From the NCBI RefSeq assembly GCF_900445265.1, contig NZ_UFTA01000002.1, positions 620,001-684,000 on the forward strand: a DNA stretch of 64,000 nucleotides, read 5' to 3'. The translations under genes and the position numbers were made by a program. Source of the DNA: Anaerococcus octavius (GTDB lineage: Bacteria > Bacillota > Clostridia > Tissierellales > Peptoniphilaceae). This document shows positions 53,923-62,626 of the stretch, piece by piece; position 1 is the first letter of the stretch; each line of letters begins with the position of its first letter. The notes under the pieces were generated by a model. It saw only the letters and a program-made list of their open reading frames with translations, was not told where the DNA came from and ran no database searches.

Positions 53923-56254
53923 TTACATCCTCCCAGAATCCTTCTGCTTGTATATCAAATTCTTCTTTTTCATTTACTATTTTTAAACCTTTATTTTTCC
54001 GATGCTTTGGATATAGATTTTTATATTTGTATTGATTAAATCTATCATCTACCAGATAAATAATTCCCTTATCATTATTTGATCTAATCACCCTACCTGC
54101 TGCTTGATAAACCTTATTTAAGCCAGGATAGGTATAAGCATAATCAAATCCGTTTAAACCTTTCTTGTCAAAATGAGATTTTATTAAATTTCTTTCATTA
54201 CTTACTCCAGGCATTCCTACAGATATTATCATAGCTCCTATTAGCCTATCTCCAAGTAGATCAATCCCTTCAGAAAATATACCTCCTAGAACAACAAAAG
54301 CAGTTTTTGCTGAATCTTTATTAAACTTCTTTAAAAACTTATTGGTTTCTTTTTCATTCATAAACCTATCTTGGATAATAATTTCATCATCAAATCGTGA
54401 TTTATAATATTCATAAATGTCTTCTAGATAGGAATAAGATGGGAAAAATATAAAATAATTTCCTTTTTTTGAATTAATAAAGTTGTTAATTGTTTCACTT
54501 ATATACACAATATTATTATTTCTATCTTTATACCTAGTGCTTATTTCTCTATTAAATAAAGCAAAATTATTTTCATTAAATGGCATATCCAATCTAAGTT
54601 TTAAGCTATCTTCAGCTCCCAATATTTTTGTAAAATAAATCATAGGAGATAAAGTAGCTGAAAAAAACACTACTGACCTTGCATTCTTATATGTATCAGC
54701 TAAAACTAAGGATGGATCAATGCATTTTATTTCAAATATTTTTTCATCCATATTTTCATCATAAGAAATGATAGAATAAAATCCTTTGTTATAAAACTCT
54801 TGTATTTTAAGAAACTTATTTATATCAAAGTATAAATTTAAAAGGTCATCATAATTTTCATCTTCTCTTTCTTCAACCAAGTATTTTTGTAAGGGTTTTA
54901 ATAATTTTATAAATTTATTATCAAATTCTTCTATATGATTTTCTTGATAGTAATATAATTTCTTGCCATATTTATTATAAATTATTTCAAACGTATCGGC
55001 TATTTGTTCTAAATATTTTATAATCTTTTTATATTTTTTCTTATTCAATTTGCTAGCAAGTTCCCTAAAACGCCTATCAGTAAAGCTAAAGCTATACATA
55101 TCTCGAGCTCTTTCTACTAAATTATGGGATTCATCAATTAAGAATACATAACGATCTATCACTTCATCAAAAAATCTTTTTAGATATGTATTTGGATTAA
55201 AAACATAATTATAATCACAAATAATAAAATCTGCATATGAAGATATATCTAATTCTAATTCAAAAGGACAAACCCTGTGCTTTTCTGCATAAGATGTTAT
55301 AGTATTAAAATCCATCACTGTTTCATTGTCAATTATATCTTTTAAACAATCATTAACTCTATCAAAATGTCCTCTAGCAAATGGACAATCTACTGGATTA
55401 CATTTCACTTCATCATTTAAGCATATTTTTTCTTTAGAAGTTATAGACAAGGATTTTATAAATAAACCCTGGCTTTCTAATATATTTATTGATTTTAAAG
55501 CTTCCTTGGACTGAGTATTCTTGCTAGTTAGATAAAATATCTTATCAGATAAATCTTCTCCTATTGATTTTATTGATGGAAAAATAGTAGAAATTGTTTT
55601 TCCTATACCTGTTGGTGCATCTACAAATAATTTTTTAGAATCAAGTATAGCAGTATATACAGCTACAGCTAGTCTTCTTTGACCCTTTCTGTATTCTTTA
55701 TAAGGAAAGTCTAGTTTTTTTATAGAATTATCTCTTTTAACTTTGTTTTTTGCTAATATCTTAGAAAAGTTTAGATATTCGTTAAGTAAGTCATAGTAAA
55801 ATTTTTCTAATTGTTCAAAGCTAAAATAATCTTTAAAAATTTTTGTCGAATAGTCTTCTATACTAACATAAGTTAAAGAGATACCCATGGTATCTAAATT
55901 ATTATCTATAGCATAAAAATAAGCATAGCACATGGCTTGAGCCCAGTGTAATTTATTTGATCCATCCATTTCAGTAAGTAATCTGGTTGTAGATTTTATT
56001 TCATCGATTACACATCCATCTTTTTCTTTTAAAAGACCGTCTGCTCTACCCTCAACTTTGAACTCAACATCTTCAATAACAGTTGTATTTTTTAGAGAAT
56101 ATTCACTTTTATAATTATCACCATATTTTTTCTGAATGGCCTGATGAGCCCTTATTCCTTCAATCATTCTGGCATTATCACGAAATCTATTGTCAATGTC
56201 ACCAGATCTCATTACAAATTCTATAAGATTTCTAACAGAAATTCTAACTAACAT
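53903..56254 (-). CDS. DinG/XPD-like ATP-dependent DNA helicase with a nuclease-like N-terminus
   Basis: 783 residues. The N-terminal 170 resemble a Cas4/PD-(D/E)XK-type domain (MIEGIRAHQAIQ, KVEGRADGLL, VIDEIKST). Then helicase motifs: Walker A LFVDAPTGIGKTISTIF, an iron-sulfur cysteine cluster (CLNDEVKCNPVDCPF), DEAH-type FLIDESHNLVERARD, VVFFSATLSP and QAAGRVIRS. Probably a DNA-repair helicase. AAGGTG precedes the ATG. It is coupled to rlmD. Confidence 0.85.
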   Translation of the reverse strand: MLVRISVRNLIEFVMRSGDIDNRFRDNARMIEGIRAHQAIQKKYGDNYKSEYSLKNTTVIEDVEFKVEGRADGLLKEKDGCVIDEIKSTTRLLTEMDGSNKLHWAQAMCYAYFYAIDNNLDTMGISLTYVSIEDYSTKIFKDYFSFEQLEKFYYDLLNEYLNFSKILAKNKVKRDNSIKKLDFPYKEYRKGQRRLAVAVYTAILDSKKLFVDAPTGIGKTISTIFPSIKSIGEDLSDKIFYLTSKNTQSKEALKSINILESQGLFIKSLSITSKEKICLNDEVKCNPVDCPFARGHFDRVNDCLKDIIDNETVMDFNTITSYAEKHRVCPFELELDISSYADFIICDYNYVFNPNTYLKRFFDEVIDRYVFLIDESHNLVERARDMYSFSFTDRRFRELASKLNKKKYKKIIKYLEQIADTFEIIYNKYGKKLYYYQENHIEEFDNKFIKLLKPLQKYLVEEREDENYDDLLNLYFDINKFLKIQEFYNKGFYSIISYDENMDEKIFEIKCIDPSLVLADTYKNARSVVFFSATLSPMIYFTKILGAEDSLKLRLDMPFNENNFALFNREISTRYKDRNNNIVYISETINNFINSKKGNYFIFFPSYSYLEDIYEYYKSRFDDEIIIQDRFMNEKETNKFLKKFNKDSAKTAFVVLGGIFSEGIDLLGDRLIGAMIISVGMPGVSNERNLIKSHFDKKGLNGFDYAYTYPGLNKVYQAAGRVIRSNNDKGIIYLVDDRFNQYKYKNLYPKHRKNKGLKIVNEKEEFDIQAEGFWEDVIEKKEK

Positions 56255-56319
56255 TTAATCACCTTGTTTTATTATACTATTTTATTGGGTATATACTGAT
56301 AACAAGATAAGGAGTTTTT

Positions 56320-57066
56320 ATGAATGAAACAATTAAAAATCAACTTGACCATAGAACTATAAGAGAATTTAAAAATGAGAAAATTGATGATAGCATTATA
56401 GAATCTTTACTAGACGTAGCCAACATGTCTCCATCAAGTAATGGCATGCAACTTTTTTCTATAATAAAAATCACTGATCAAAATTTAAAAGAAGAACTAG
56501 CAAAAAATGGTCTACAAGAATATATGGCTCGTGCTCCATATTTGTGGATATTTATAGTAGATTTATTTAGAAATTATAATATAGCAAAAGAAAACTACCA
56601 AGAAAATGATGAGATGATAGGATTTGATAAATTTATACAAGGATTTACAGATTCTATAATTGCAGCACAAAATGTAAGCATTGCAGCAGAAAGTTTAGGT
56701 CTTGGAGTAAACTATTTTGGTAATATCCACAATAATACAAAACACATTATTGAACTACTAGATTTACCCAAACTAACTTACCCAGCAGTTGGACTTGGTT
56801 TTGGGCTTGCAAATCAAAAACCACAATTAAAACCTAGAATGGATATAAATTTGAAAACATTTGAAAATTATTACCAAGTATTCGACAATTACAATGAAAA
56901 AATATCGGCATATGATAAGGAAATGACTACCTATTACGACTTAAGAGATGCAAATAGAAGAGTTGATTCCTTTTCTAAACAAATTCCTGTAAAGCAAGGC
57001 AGTCTAATTGCAAATAGAAATAAAATGTTTGAAACTCTTATAGATCAAGGTTTTATAGTAAAATAA
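56320..57066 (+). CDS. NfsA/FRP-type flavin nitroreductase
   Basis: 248 residues: DHRTIREFKNEKIDD, SPSSNGMQLFSIIKI (FMN phosphate region), NVSIAAESLGLGVNYFGNI and VGLGFGLANQKPQLKPRM. This is the layout of NADPH-dependent FMN nitroreductases/flavin reductases. AAGGAG stands seven bases before the ATG. It is divergent from the helicase gene and ends in its own terminator. Confidence 0.88.
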   Translation: MNETIKNQLDHRTIREFKNEKIDDSIIESLLDVANMSPSSNGMQLFSIIKITDQNLKEELAKNGLQEYMARAPYLWIFIVDLFRNYNIAKENYQENDEMIGFDKFIQGFTDSIIAAQNVSIAAESLGLGVNYFGNIHNNTKHIIELLDLPKLTYPAVGLGFGLANQKPQLKPRMDINLKTFENYYQVFDNYNEKISAYDKEMTTYYDLRDANRRVDSFSKQIPVKQGSLIANRNKMFETLIDQGFIVK

Positions 57067-57070
57067 AAAG

Positions 57071-57092
57071 AGGAGTCCATGCTCCTTTTTTT
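57071..57092 (+). terminator. Terminator after the nitroreductase gene
   Basis: AGGAG/CTCCT stem with a six-base loop and a T-run; A5 upstream may let it also serve the convergent gene. Confidence 0.75.
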
Positions 57093-57098
57093 ATTTTA

Positions 57099-57797
57099 CT
57101 ATTTACTTTCATCTAATAACTTTAAGGTATCTTCAGTACTTAAAACATAGGTATAAATTACATTCATTATTTTAAGCTCTGCTTCGTGTAGTTCTTCTGA
57201 TGCTGCAATGCATGCATCGTGGACAGTTATAACATTATAACCTGCATCTGCAAGACCTCTTACAGTCGATGCTACACATTGGTCTGTAACCATGCCACAG
57301 ACAACTACAGTTTCAATATCCATATTATCTAATAAGTGTAGGTAATTAGTGCCAGTTGTTACAGAATCAGTAGTTTTATATACTACTATTTCATCATCAA
57401 TTGGCTTTAATGGATCTACTACTTGTGCGGCATATGAATTTACAGGCATAAGCATATTATTCCAACCATCTGATTTTTGAACTGGCGACCTATCTCTGCC
57501 GTCTTCTCTTTGACAAGCTATAAGACCATATGATACTAGTAAATCATTATCTCTAAAATAATTTAAAACTTTTTCAGTATTAGGTAAAGCTACTTGGTGC
57601 ATTTTGTCAAAATATGGTTTCCAAGAATCCCAAAGTCCATCTTCTTTAAATTCTTTAGCTTCTCCAAAATCTGTTAAGCAAAACTCATTTTGATAATCAA
57701 CAATTAGTAAAATTGTTTTTGAAAGATCAATGTCTAGATCTGGGAAGTCTTCAACATGTTCATAATATTTTGATACAAATTTTCTGTCTAATTTCAT
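57099..57797 (-). CDS. Isochorismatase-family cysteine hydrolase
   Basis: 232 residues: LLIVDYQNEFCL with the catalytic Asp and VVCGMVTDQCVASTVRGLAD with the nucleophile Cys. Nicotinamidase/isochorismatase-like fold; actual substrate unknown. The start at 57797 follows GGAGG-TAAAA; the longer reading from 57836 is not supported. Confidence 0.87.
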   Translation of the reverse strand: MKLDRKFVSKYYEHVEDFPDLDIDLSKTILLIVDYQNEFCLTDFGEAKEFKEDGLWDSWKPYFDKMHQVALPNTEKVLNYFRDNDLLVSYGLIACQREDGRDRSPVQKSDGWNNMLMPVNSYAAQVVDPLKPIDDEIVVYKTTDSVTTGTNYLHLLDNMDIETVVVCGMVTDQCVASTVRGLADAGYNVITVHDACIAASEELHEAELKIMNVIYTYVLSTEDTLKLLDESK

Positions 57798-57943
57798 TTT
57801 TACCTCCACCAGTATTAGCTGACTAAAAATAAACAACTAATGTTAACATTTTCTCTGTTAGCATTATAACATAAATTTTATATTATCCCTAAGAAATAAA
57901 CTGCCAAAAAAACGAAATTATTATGTCAATTATTTTAGTATTT

Positions 57944-58624
57944 TTATAAATCTATAGACCAAGTTTCTTTATTGTAGCACATATCCCAGAACATGTACTC
58001 AAAATATCCTGTTTTAACAATAATCTCTTCAAGTGCTTTTAATTCTCTTTCTGGCTTATCTTCTGCAAGTTTATTCATTAATTCCATGGCATTTTCGTTT
58101 AAATCTGTAAATTCTTTTGACGAATACATTTCAATCCATGATCCGTAGTTTTTATCTTCTAAGGCTCCTGGAATTTCGGCTAGTTTAAGACCTATATAAC
58201 TATATGACCATGAACACGCAAGAAGTGCTGCAGCAACATTTTCTACTCCCCCAGCTTGTGCTTTATTTAACATATATGAAGTGTAAGCTGTATTTATAGC
58301 AGATGGTTCAGTAGCTTCTAATTCATCTTCGTTTATAGAAAAATCTTTAGCATAAGATCTATGAAGGTCCATTTCCATAAATAATACTCCATCAAGACCT
58401 TTTGCAAAAGAATTCATAGTTTCAAGATCTGCTGCTTTTGATGTACCTATTGCAAAAAGTCTGGCGTATTCTATTAAATAAACATAATCTTGCTTAATCC
58501 AGTGTTTAAATTTATCTAAATCAAGACTTCCATTTCCCATTTCTTGAACAAAGGGATGATTAAAACATGCTTCCCATAGTTTAATAATTCTTGGATAAAT
58601 TCTATCTGTAAATTTTTCTGACAT
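57944..58624 (-). CDS. tenA: Thiaminase II/TenA family protein
   Basis: 226 residues, all-helical: HPFVQEMGNGSLDLDKFKHW, IKQDYVYLIEYARLFAIG, a cysteine in AALLACSWSYSYIG, and WIEMYSSKEF. TenA salvages thiamine pyrimidine from degraded thiamin. The start at 58624 follows AAGGAGG. A TPP riboswitch lies directly upstream, confirming the link to thiamin. Confidence 0.93.
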   Translation of the reverse strand: MSEKFTDRIYPRIIKLWEACFNHPFVQEMGNGSLDLDKFKHWIKQDYVYLIEYARLFAIGTSKAADLETMNSFAKGLDGVLFMEMDLHRSYAKDFSINEDELEATEPSAINTAYTSYMLNKAQAGGVENVAAALLACSWSYSYIGLKLAEIPGALEDKNYGSWIEMYSSKEFTDLNENAMELMNKLAEDKPERELKALEEIIVKTGYFEYMFWDMCYNKETWSIDL

Positions 58625-58631
58625 AAAAACC

Positions 58632-58748
58632 TCCTTGGATTCCACAAGGATATAATAAAGCTATATAACCACATCCCTACGTTAGTTCTAACTATATCAA
58701 GTTAAAGAGTTCGATTTCTCGTCTCAGAGAATGCACACCTTGTGTTAA
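58632..58748 (-). promoter_or_regulatory. TPP riboswitch with SD-sequestering hairpin
   Basis: The minus strand has the THI-box order: AAGGTGTGCATT, CTGAGA (58722-58727), AACTCTTTAACTTGAT, TAGTTAGAACTAACGTAGGG, closing with the ATGTGG side. Downstream TCCTTG and CAAGGA pair around TGGAATC and bury part of the ribosome site AAGGAGG, indicating translational control of tenA. Confidence 0.88.
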
Positions 58749-58821
58749 GCTAATTATATCTAATTGCTATAGCTTATTCAAATATATAAATATTAAAGTC
58801 TATTAATCCAATAGTAATCAT

Positions 58822-59424
58822 CTAGAAAACTGATACATAACTATTATCTTTTATATAAAATCTATAGGGATAGTCTATGGCTTCTTTGGCATAGTCTATG
58901 CCAATTCTTTTATCACTAACTATTTCAAAATTATCTTTATTATTTTCTAAATATAATTGCTTCCCAAATAAATTTTTTCCATTTAAATTTTTATCTATAT
59001 TTAAAGCTTTTGTTAATTTTCCTGGACCATTGGTTAGATTTTTCTTTTGATATGTTGATAATTCCTTAAATACTTTTCCAAAACGATTTATACCAATATT
59101 ATCAAACTCATTTAAAGGTTCAACTCCTCTAATAAGTACAGCTTCAGGCCTCCCTTTTTCTAAAGTTACAAAATTAAGCATAAAATGTATACCATAAGTT
59201 TGATAAACGTAAATAGTACCAGCATCTTCATACATGATTTTATTTCTTTGTGTTTTTTTATCAGCAAATGTGTGGGCTGCCCTATCTTCTATACCTAGAT
59301 ATGCTTCAGTTTCTACTATTTTTGTTTTATAAATAATACCGTTGTCATTTCTAATCAAAGTTTTACCTAATAAATCTTTCGCTACTTGTAATGTATCTCT
59401 ATTAAAAAATTTTTTATCTAACAT
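58822..59424 (-). CDS. DNA-3-methyladenine glycosylase (AAG/MPG type)
   Basis: 200 residues: FFNRDTLQVAKDLLGKTLIR, VETEAYLGIEDRAAHTFAD with the catalytic Glu, TIYVYQTYGIHFMLNFVT, AVLIRGVEP and LTNGPGKLTKAL. It excises alkylated purines. AGAGGAG precedes the ATG. Transcribed divergently from folT. Confidence 0.93.
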   Translation of the reverse strand: MLDKKFFNRDTLQVAKDLLGKTLIRNDNGIIYKTKIVETEAYLGIEDRAAHTFADKKTQRNKIMYEDAGTIYVYQTYGIHFMLNFVTLEKGRPEAVLIRGVEPLNEFDNIGINRFGKVFKELSTYQKKNLTNGPGKLTKALNIDKNLNGKNLFGKQLYLENNKDNFEIVSDKRIGIDYAKEAIDYPYRFYIKDNSYVSVF

Positions 59425-59470
59425 AAGCTCCTCTGATGTATTTATTATAAATATATGTTATCATATTATT

Positions 59471-59569
59471 ATCAGAGTAGATAGAAAGCACTAAGTGTTA
59501 AGAAATGGGTTGTTGTTCTTAAACGAAGCTTATAAGCTGTGATTTTCTATCGCAACCGCTGCCTCTGAT
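59471..59569 (+). promoter_or_regulatory. THF (tetrahydrofolate) riboswitch
   Basis: ATCAGAG (59471-59477) pairs with CTCTGAT (59563-59569). Between them lie the conserved blocks GTAGAT, AAGTGTTAAGAAATGGG, TTGTTCTTAAACGAAGC and ATCGCAACCGC in the order of the folate riboswitch. GGGG and the folT start follow closely, so translation control is likely. Confidence 0.9.
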
Positions 59570-59582
59570 AGAAAGGGGAAAA

Positions 59583-60113
59583 ATGAAAAATAAACTTACA
59601 GTAAACATGATCACTAAGATGGCTATTTTTGCAGCTCTTACTGTTATTTTTAGGAGATTCCTAACTATAACTATTTTTGCTAGTACAAAAATTGGTCTAG
59701 GTTACTTGCCAACTATAATGGCTGGAATTTTATATGGTCCTTTGGCTGGGGGAATAACCGGTGGAGTTGCAGATGTTGTTGGAATGCTTATAAAACCTGA
59801 TGGGGTATTTCATCCTGGCTTTACATTAAGCAGCATTTTAATTGGTGCAATACCAGGATTTATTTCCTATAATATTTTTAAAAGAAACTTTAAAAATAAA
59901 TTAGACTGGATTTGTGTCACAAGCACCATTGTTGTTTTTATGGGAATTAGGCTTTTACTTGACTCTTTGTGGCTAACTCATCTATATTCCAACCCATATT
60001 TATTTTATGTTATCCGCAATGTTTTAAAAGATGCTGTTGAAGCTGGAATAAACGCAATTATTTTAATTATCCTTATTCCAAAAGTTGAAAAATATGCATA
60101 TGAAAAGCTCTAA
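59583..60113 (+). CDS. folT: Folate ECF transporter S component FolT
   Basis: 176 residues with about five to six helices; KIGLGYLPTIMAGILYGPLA and GVADVVGMLIKPDGVFHPGF are typical of folate-family S components. It binds folate and docks on the shared ECF ATPase module encoded elsewhere. The THF riboswitch directly upstream supports the substrate. Confidence 0.92.
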   Translation: MKNKLTVNMITKMAIFAALTVIFRRFLTITIFASTKIGLGYLPTIMAGILYGPLAGGITGGVADVVGMLIKPDGVFHPGFTLSSILIGAIPGFISYNIFKRNFKNKLDWICVTSTIVVFMGIRLLLDSLWLTHLYSNPYLFYVIRNVLKDAVEAGINAIILIILIPKVEKYAYEKL

Positions 60114-60130
60114 GATATATCTTAGAGCTT
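60105..60130. terminator. Bidirectional terminator between folT and the deoxyribosyltransferase gene
   Basis: AAGCTCTAAG/CTTAGAGCTT stem around ATATAT, overlapping both convergent stop codons, with a T-rich tail on the plus strand. Confidence 0.78.
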
Positions 60131-60635
60131 ATTTATTTTCATCTATAAAATCATTTATTAGTCTTACTATTTCTTCTAAATAAGAATCATCTCCTGGATA
60201 ACCAACTACAAGATCTCCATGTTCTTTAACTTTTCCTACTATCATTAGATTTCTATATAGTTTATTTTCTCCAGTACCTAAGTATCTCATATCAGTTATA
60301 ATACCTATGATCATTCTTGGAAAATCTATGTTATTTTCTTTTTCAAGCTCGGTCATAACTCCATGAGCCATAACTTCTCCAGCAACACCATCATCTATAG
60401 TTAGTCCATCAAGGCACGCTATTAAAATATTTGATTTTTTTAACTCGTCAGTATCGGCTTGTGATATTTTAATATCTGTGATAATATCATCGTTATTCTT
60501 TTTGTCATTAATATCTGCATTTCTTTGAGGAACATATAGATCTAATTCGGTATTATTCTCTATATATTGTCCAACTTCTTCTGTCCACTTGTACATAGCG
60601 TCATTAAAAAAATGACTTGCTAAATATCCTCTCAT
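60129..60635 (-). CDS. Nucleoside 2-deoxyribosyltransferase
   Basis: 168 residues: RGYLASHFFNDAMYKWTEEV, YVPQRNADIND, ILIACLDGLTIDDGVAGEVM with the catalytic-type acidic residues, and GIITDMRYLG. It swaps bases between deoxynucleosides for salvage. AAGGAG precedes the ATG. Transcribed after the TPM gene in the same direction. Confidence 0.88.
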   Translation of the reverse strand: MRGYLASHFFNDAMYKWTEEVGQYIENNTELDLYVPQRNADINDKKNNDDIITDIKISQADTDELKKSNILIACLDGLTIDDGVAGEVMAHGVMTELEKENNIDFPRMIIGIITDMRYLGTGENKLYRNLMIVGKVKEHGDLVVGYPGDDSYLEEIVRLINDFIDENK

Positions 60636-60644
60636 TTATTCTCC

Positions 60645-61502
60645 TTAAAAACTTCTGCCGGCTCCACCGCCACCAGTGGTTCCTCCACCACCTTTAAATC
60701 CTCCAGAATAGGAACCTCTTCCAGCAGATCCACCGCCAAATGATGATCCAAACGGATTTGATCCTCTATGATATGATGAATCAAAAGGATCATTATAGTA
60801 TCCTCTTCCATAAGGTGGATATTTTCTATAATATCTACGAGATCTAGCTCCGTAAAGGTTCATTCTAGTGAATACATTTGATAATATTATAAAAAATATA
60901 AGCATAACAAATAATGTTCCCAAGCTAAAACCACCAGAATAATTTTGGCTGTTTACGTCTAAATAATAATCATAGTTACCATCTAATGTTACACCATACT
61001 CATCACTAACTTCTGCAACTAAGGCATTAAAGCCTTCATTAATGGCTTTAGAGTAGTTTCCCTGTTCTAGGTCATCCATCATAAAATTATCTATGATCCT
61101 ACCCACTTTACCATCATTTAACCTACCTTCAATACCATAACCTGTGGATATAAATATCTCTCTATTACCTGTAAGATCATCCTCAGTTATCAGCATTAAT
61201 ACTCCATTTTTTTTACTTTGATCACCTATAGTCCATTCATTAAATATTTTTGCTGCTAGATCACTTGCTGGCAATCTTTGATTATTCTTTATCGTTGCAA
61301 CCACTATTTGAGAACCGGTTTTTTGTTCTAGTTCATGATTTGTTTTTGTAATATTTTCTTTTGTTTCCATATCTAGCATATCTAGTTCATCTAGGTAAAA
61401 ACTAGTTGGTGCAGATGGAATACTTGCAAAAGAATATAAAGGAAAAAAGATCATCATAAATAAAGCTACTAAGTTAACTTGTAATATTTTTTTCCTTTTC
61501 AT
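60645..61502 (-). CDS. TPM domain membrane protein
   Basis: 285 residues: signal peptide, a TPM domain (FYLDELDMLDMETKENITKT, GSQIVVATIKNNQRLPASDL, EIFISTGYGIEGRLNDGKVG), one membrane helix (LGTLFVMLIFFIILSNVF) and a glycine-rich tail (GFKGGGGTTGGGGAGRSF). TPM/LemA pairs are thought to act at the membrane; the exact role is unknown. AGGAG before the ATG; it follows lemA after eight bases. Confidence 0.87.
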   Translation of the reverse strand: MKRKKILQVNLVALFMMIFFPLYSFASIPSAPTSFYLDELDMLDMETKENITKTNHELEQKTGSQIVVATIKNNQRLPASDLAAKIFNEWTIGDQSKKNGVLMLITEDDLTGNREIFISTGYGIEGRLNDGKVGRIIDNFMMDDLEQGNYSKAINEGFNALVAEVSDEYGVTLDGNYDYYLDVNSQNYSGGFSLGTLFVMLIFFIILSNVFTRMNLYGARSRRYYRKYPPYGRGYYNDPFDSSYHRGSNPFGSSFGGGSAGRGSYSGGFKGGGGTTGGGGAGRSF

Positions 61503-61510
61503 AAAAACTC

Positions 61511-62101
61511 CTATTTATTATTAAAGTCTACTGTTGGTGCATCTTGTGCACTAGCGCTTGCTTCAAAATATTCAGCTTCTTTATAACCAGTAAAACCTGC
61601 AATTATATTTGTAGGAAATTTTTTCAAATCTGTGTTATATACTTTTACAGCTTGGTTGTAGTTGCCACGTTCAACAGATATTCTATTTTCAGAACCTGCT
61701 AACTCATCCATTAACTGAGTGTACTGAGTATTTGCTTTTAATTCTGGATAGTTTTCAACCACAACATTCATTTCACGAACAGCTTGAGACAGTTCTTCAT
61801 TGGCATCTGCCAACTCTTTTGGTGAATCAGCTTTATTAATTCCTGAACGAGCCTCTGTAATTCTTGTTAATGTTTCTCCTTCATAATCAGAATATCCTTT
61901 AACTGTGTTTACTAAGTTTGGAATAAGGTCTGCTCTTCTTTGAACGACATTTTGCACTTGAGCATAAGCTTCGTTGACATTTTCACGACTTGCCGCTAGC
62001 CTGTTGTAAGTAGGAACAGTTAGAATTAATATTATAGCTAAAACTACTATTATGCCTCCTACAACTCCAAAACCTTTTCTTTTTTCGTATCTTTTGTTCA
62101 T
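61511..62101 (-). CDS. LemA family protein
   Basis: 196 residues: one N-terminal membrane helix, then the LemA core YNRLAASRENVNEAYAQVQN, VVQRRADLIPNLVNTVKGYS, RGNYNQAVKVYNTDLKKFP and FTGYKEAEYFEAS. Paired with the TPM gene in one operon. TAGGAGG precedes the ATG. Confidence 0.92.
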   Translation of the reverse strand: MNKRYEKRKGFGVVGGIIVVLAIILILTVPTYNRLAASRENVNEAYAQVQNVVQRRADLIPNLVNTVKGYSDYEGETLTRITEARSGINKADSPKELADANEELSQAVREMNVVVENYPELKANTQYTQLMDELAGSENRISVERGNYNQAVKVYNTDLKKFPTNIIAGFTGYKEAEYFEASASAQDAPTVDFNNK

Positions 62102-62128
62102 TATTCCTCCTAAATCTTTTATAAGATA

Positions 62129-62626
62129 TTAATACCCATTTAAAAGAATAATGCTATTATTTGCTAGGCTAGCATTAACATCAATTATTCGTTGATTAGC
62201 TGATCCTTTAAACTTTAATGTCAAATCTTTTAATGAATCAATGAAAGGACCATCTACTAAAACGTCTACTTCTTCTAATAGTTTTTTATGAATAGGATCT
62301 TTGATTAATATTTCGTATATATAACCAGAATAAATCCATATTGGTTTATCTATTTGTTCTTTTATTTTTCTTATAATTTCAATTAAATCTACTGCATTTT
62401 CGAAAGGTTCACCACCTAAAATTGTTAGTCCAGATATTTCATCTTTTTTTAAATAATTAACAATCTGTAGTGTGTTTTCTTCAGTCCATAGATTACCATA
62501 ATTTGGATCTTGATAATCTTTATTAAAACAATTCTTGCATTTTAAGCTACAACCAGTTACAAAAATACTTGTACGTATGCCAGGTCCATTTGCTATGTCA
62601 TATTGTCTGATTTGACCATATCTCAT
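62129..62626 (-). CDS. nrdG: Anaerobic ribonucleotide reductase activase NrdG
   Basis: 165 residues, radical-SAM: FVTGCSLKCKNCFNKDYQDP with the CxxxCxxC cluster motif, TILGGEPFEN and KPIWIYSGY. It installs the glycyl radical in NrdD. Its ATG overlaps the nrdD stop as ATGA. Confidence 0.94.
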   Translation of the reverse strand: MRYGQIRQYDIANGPGIRTSIFVTGCSLKCKNCFNKDYQDPNYGNLWTEENTLQIVNYLKKDEISGLTILGGEPFENAVDLIEIIRKIKEQIDKPIWIYSGYIYEILIKDPIHKKLLEEVDVLVDGPFIDSLKDLTLKFKGSANQRIIDVNASLANNSIILLNGY

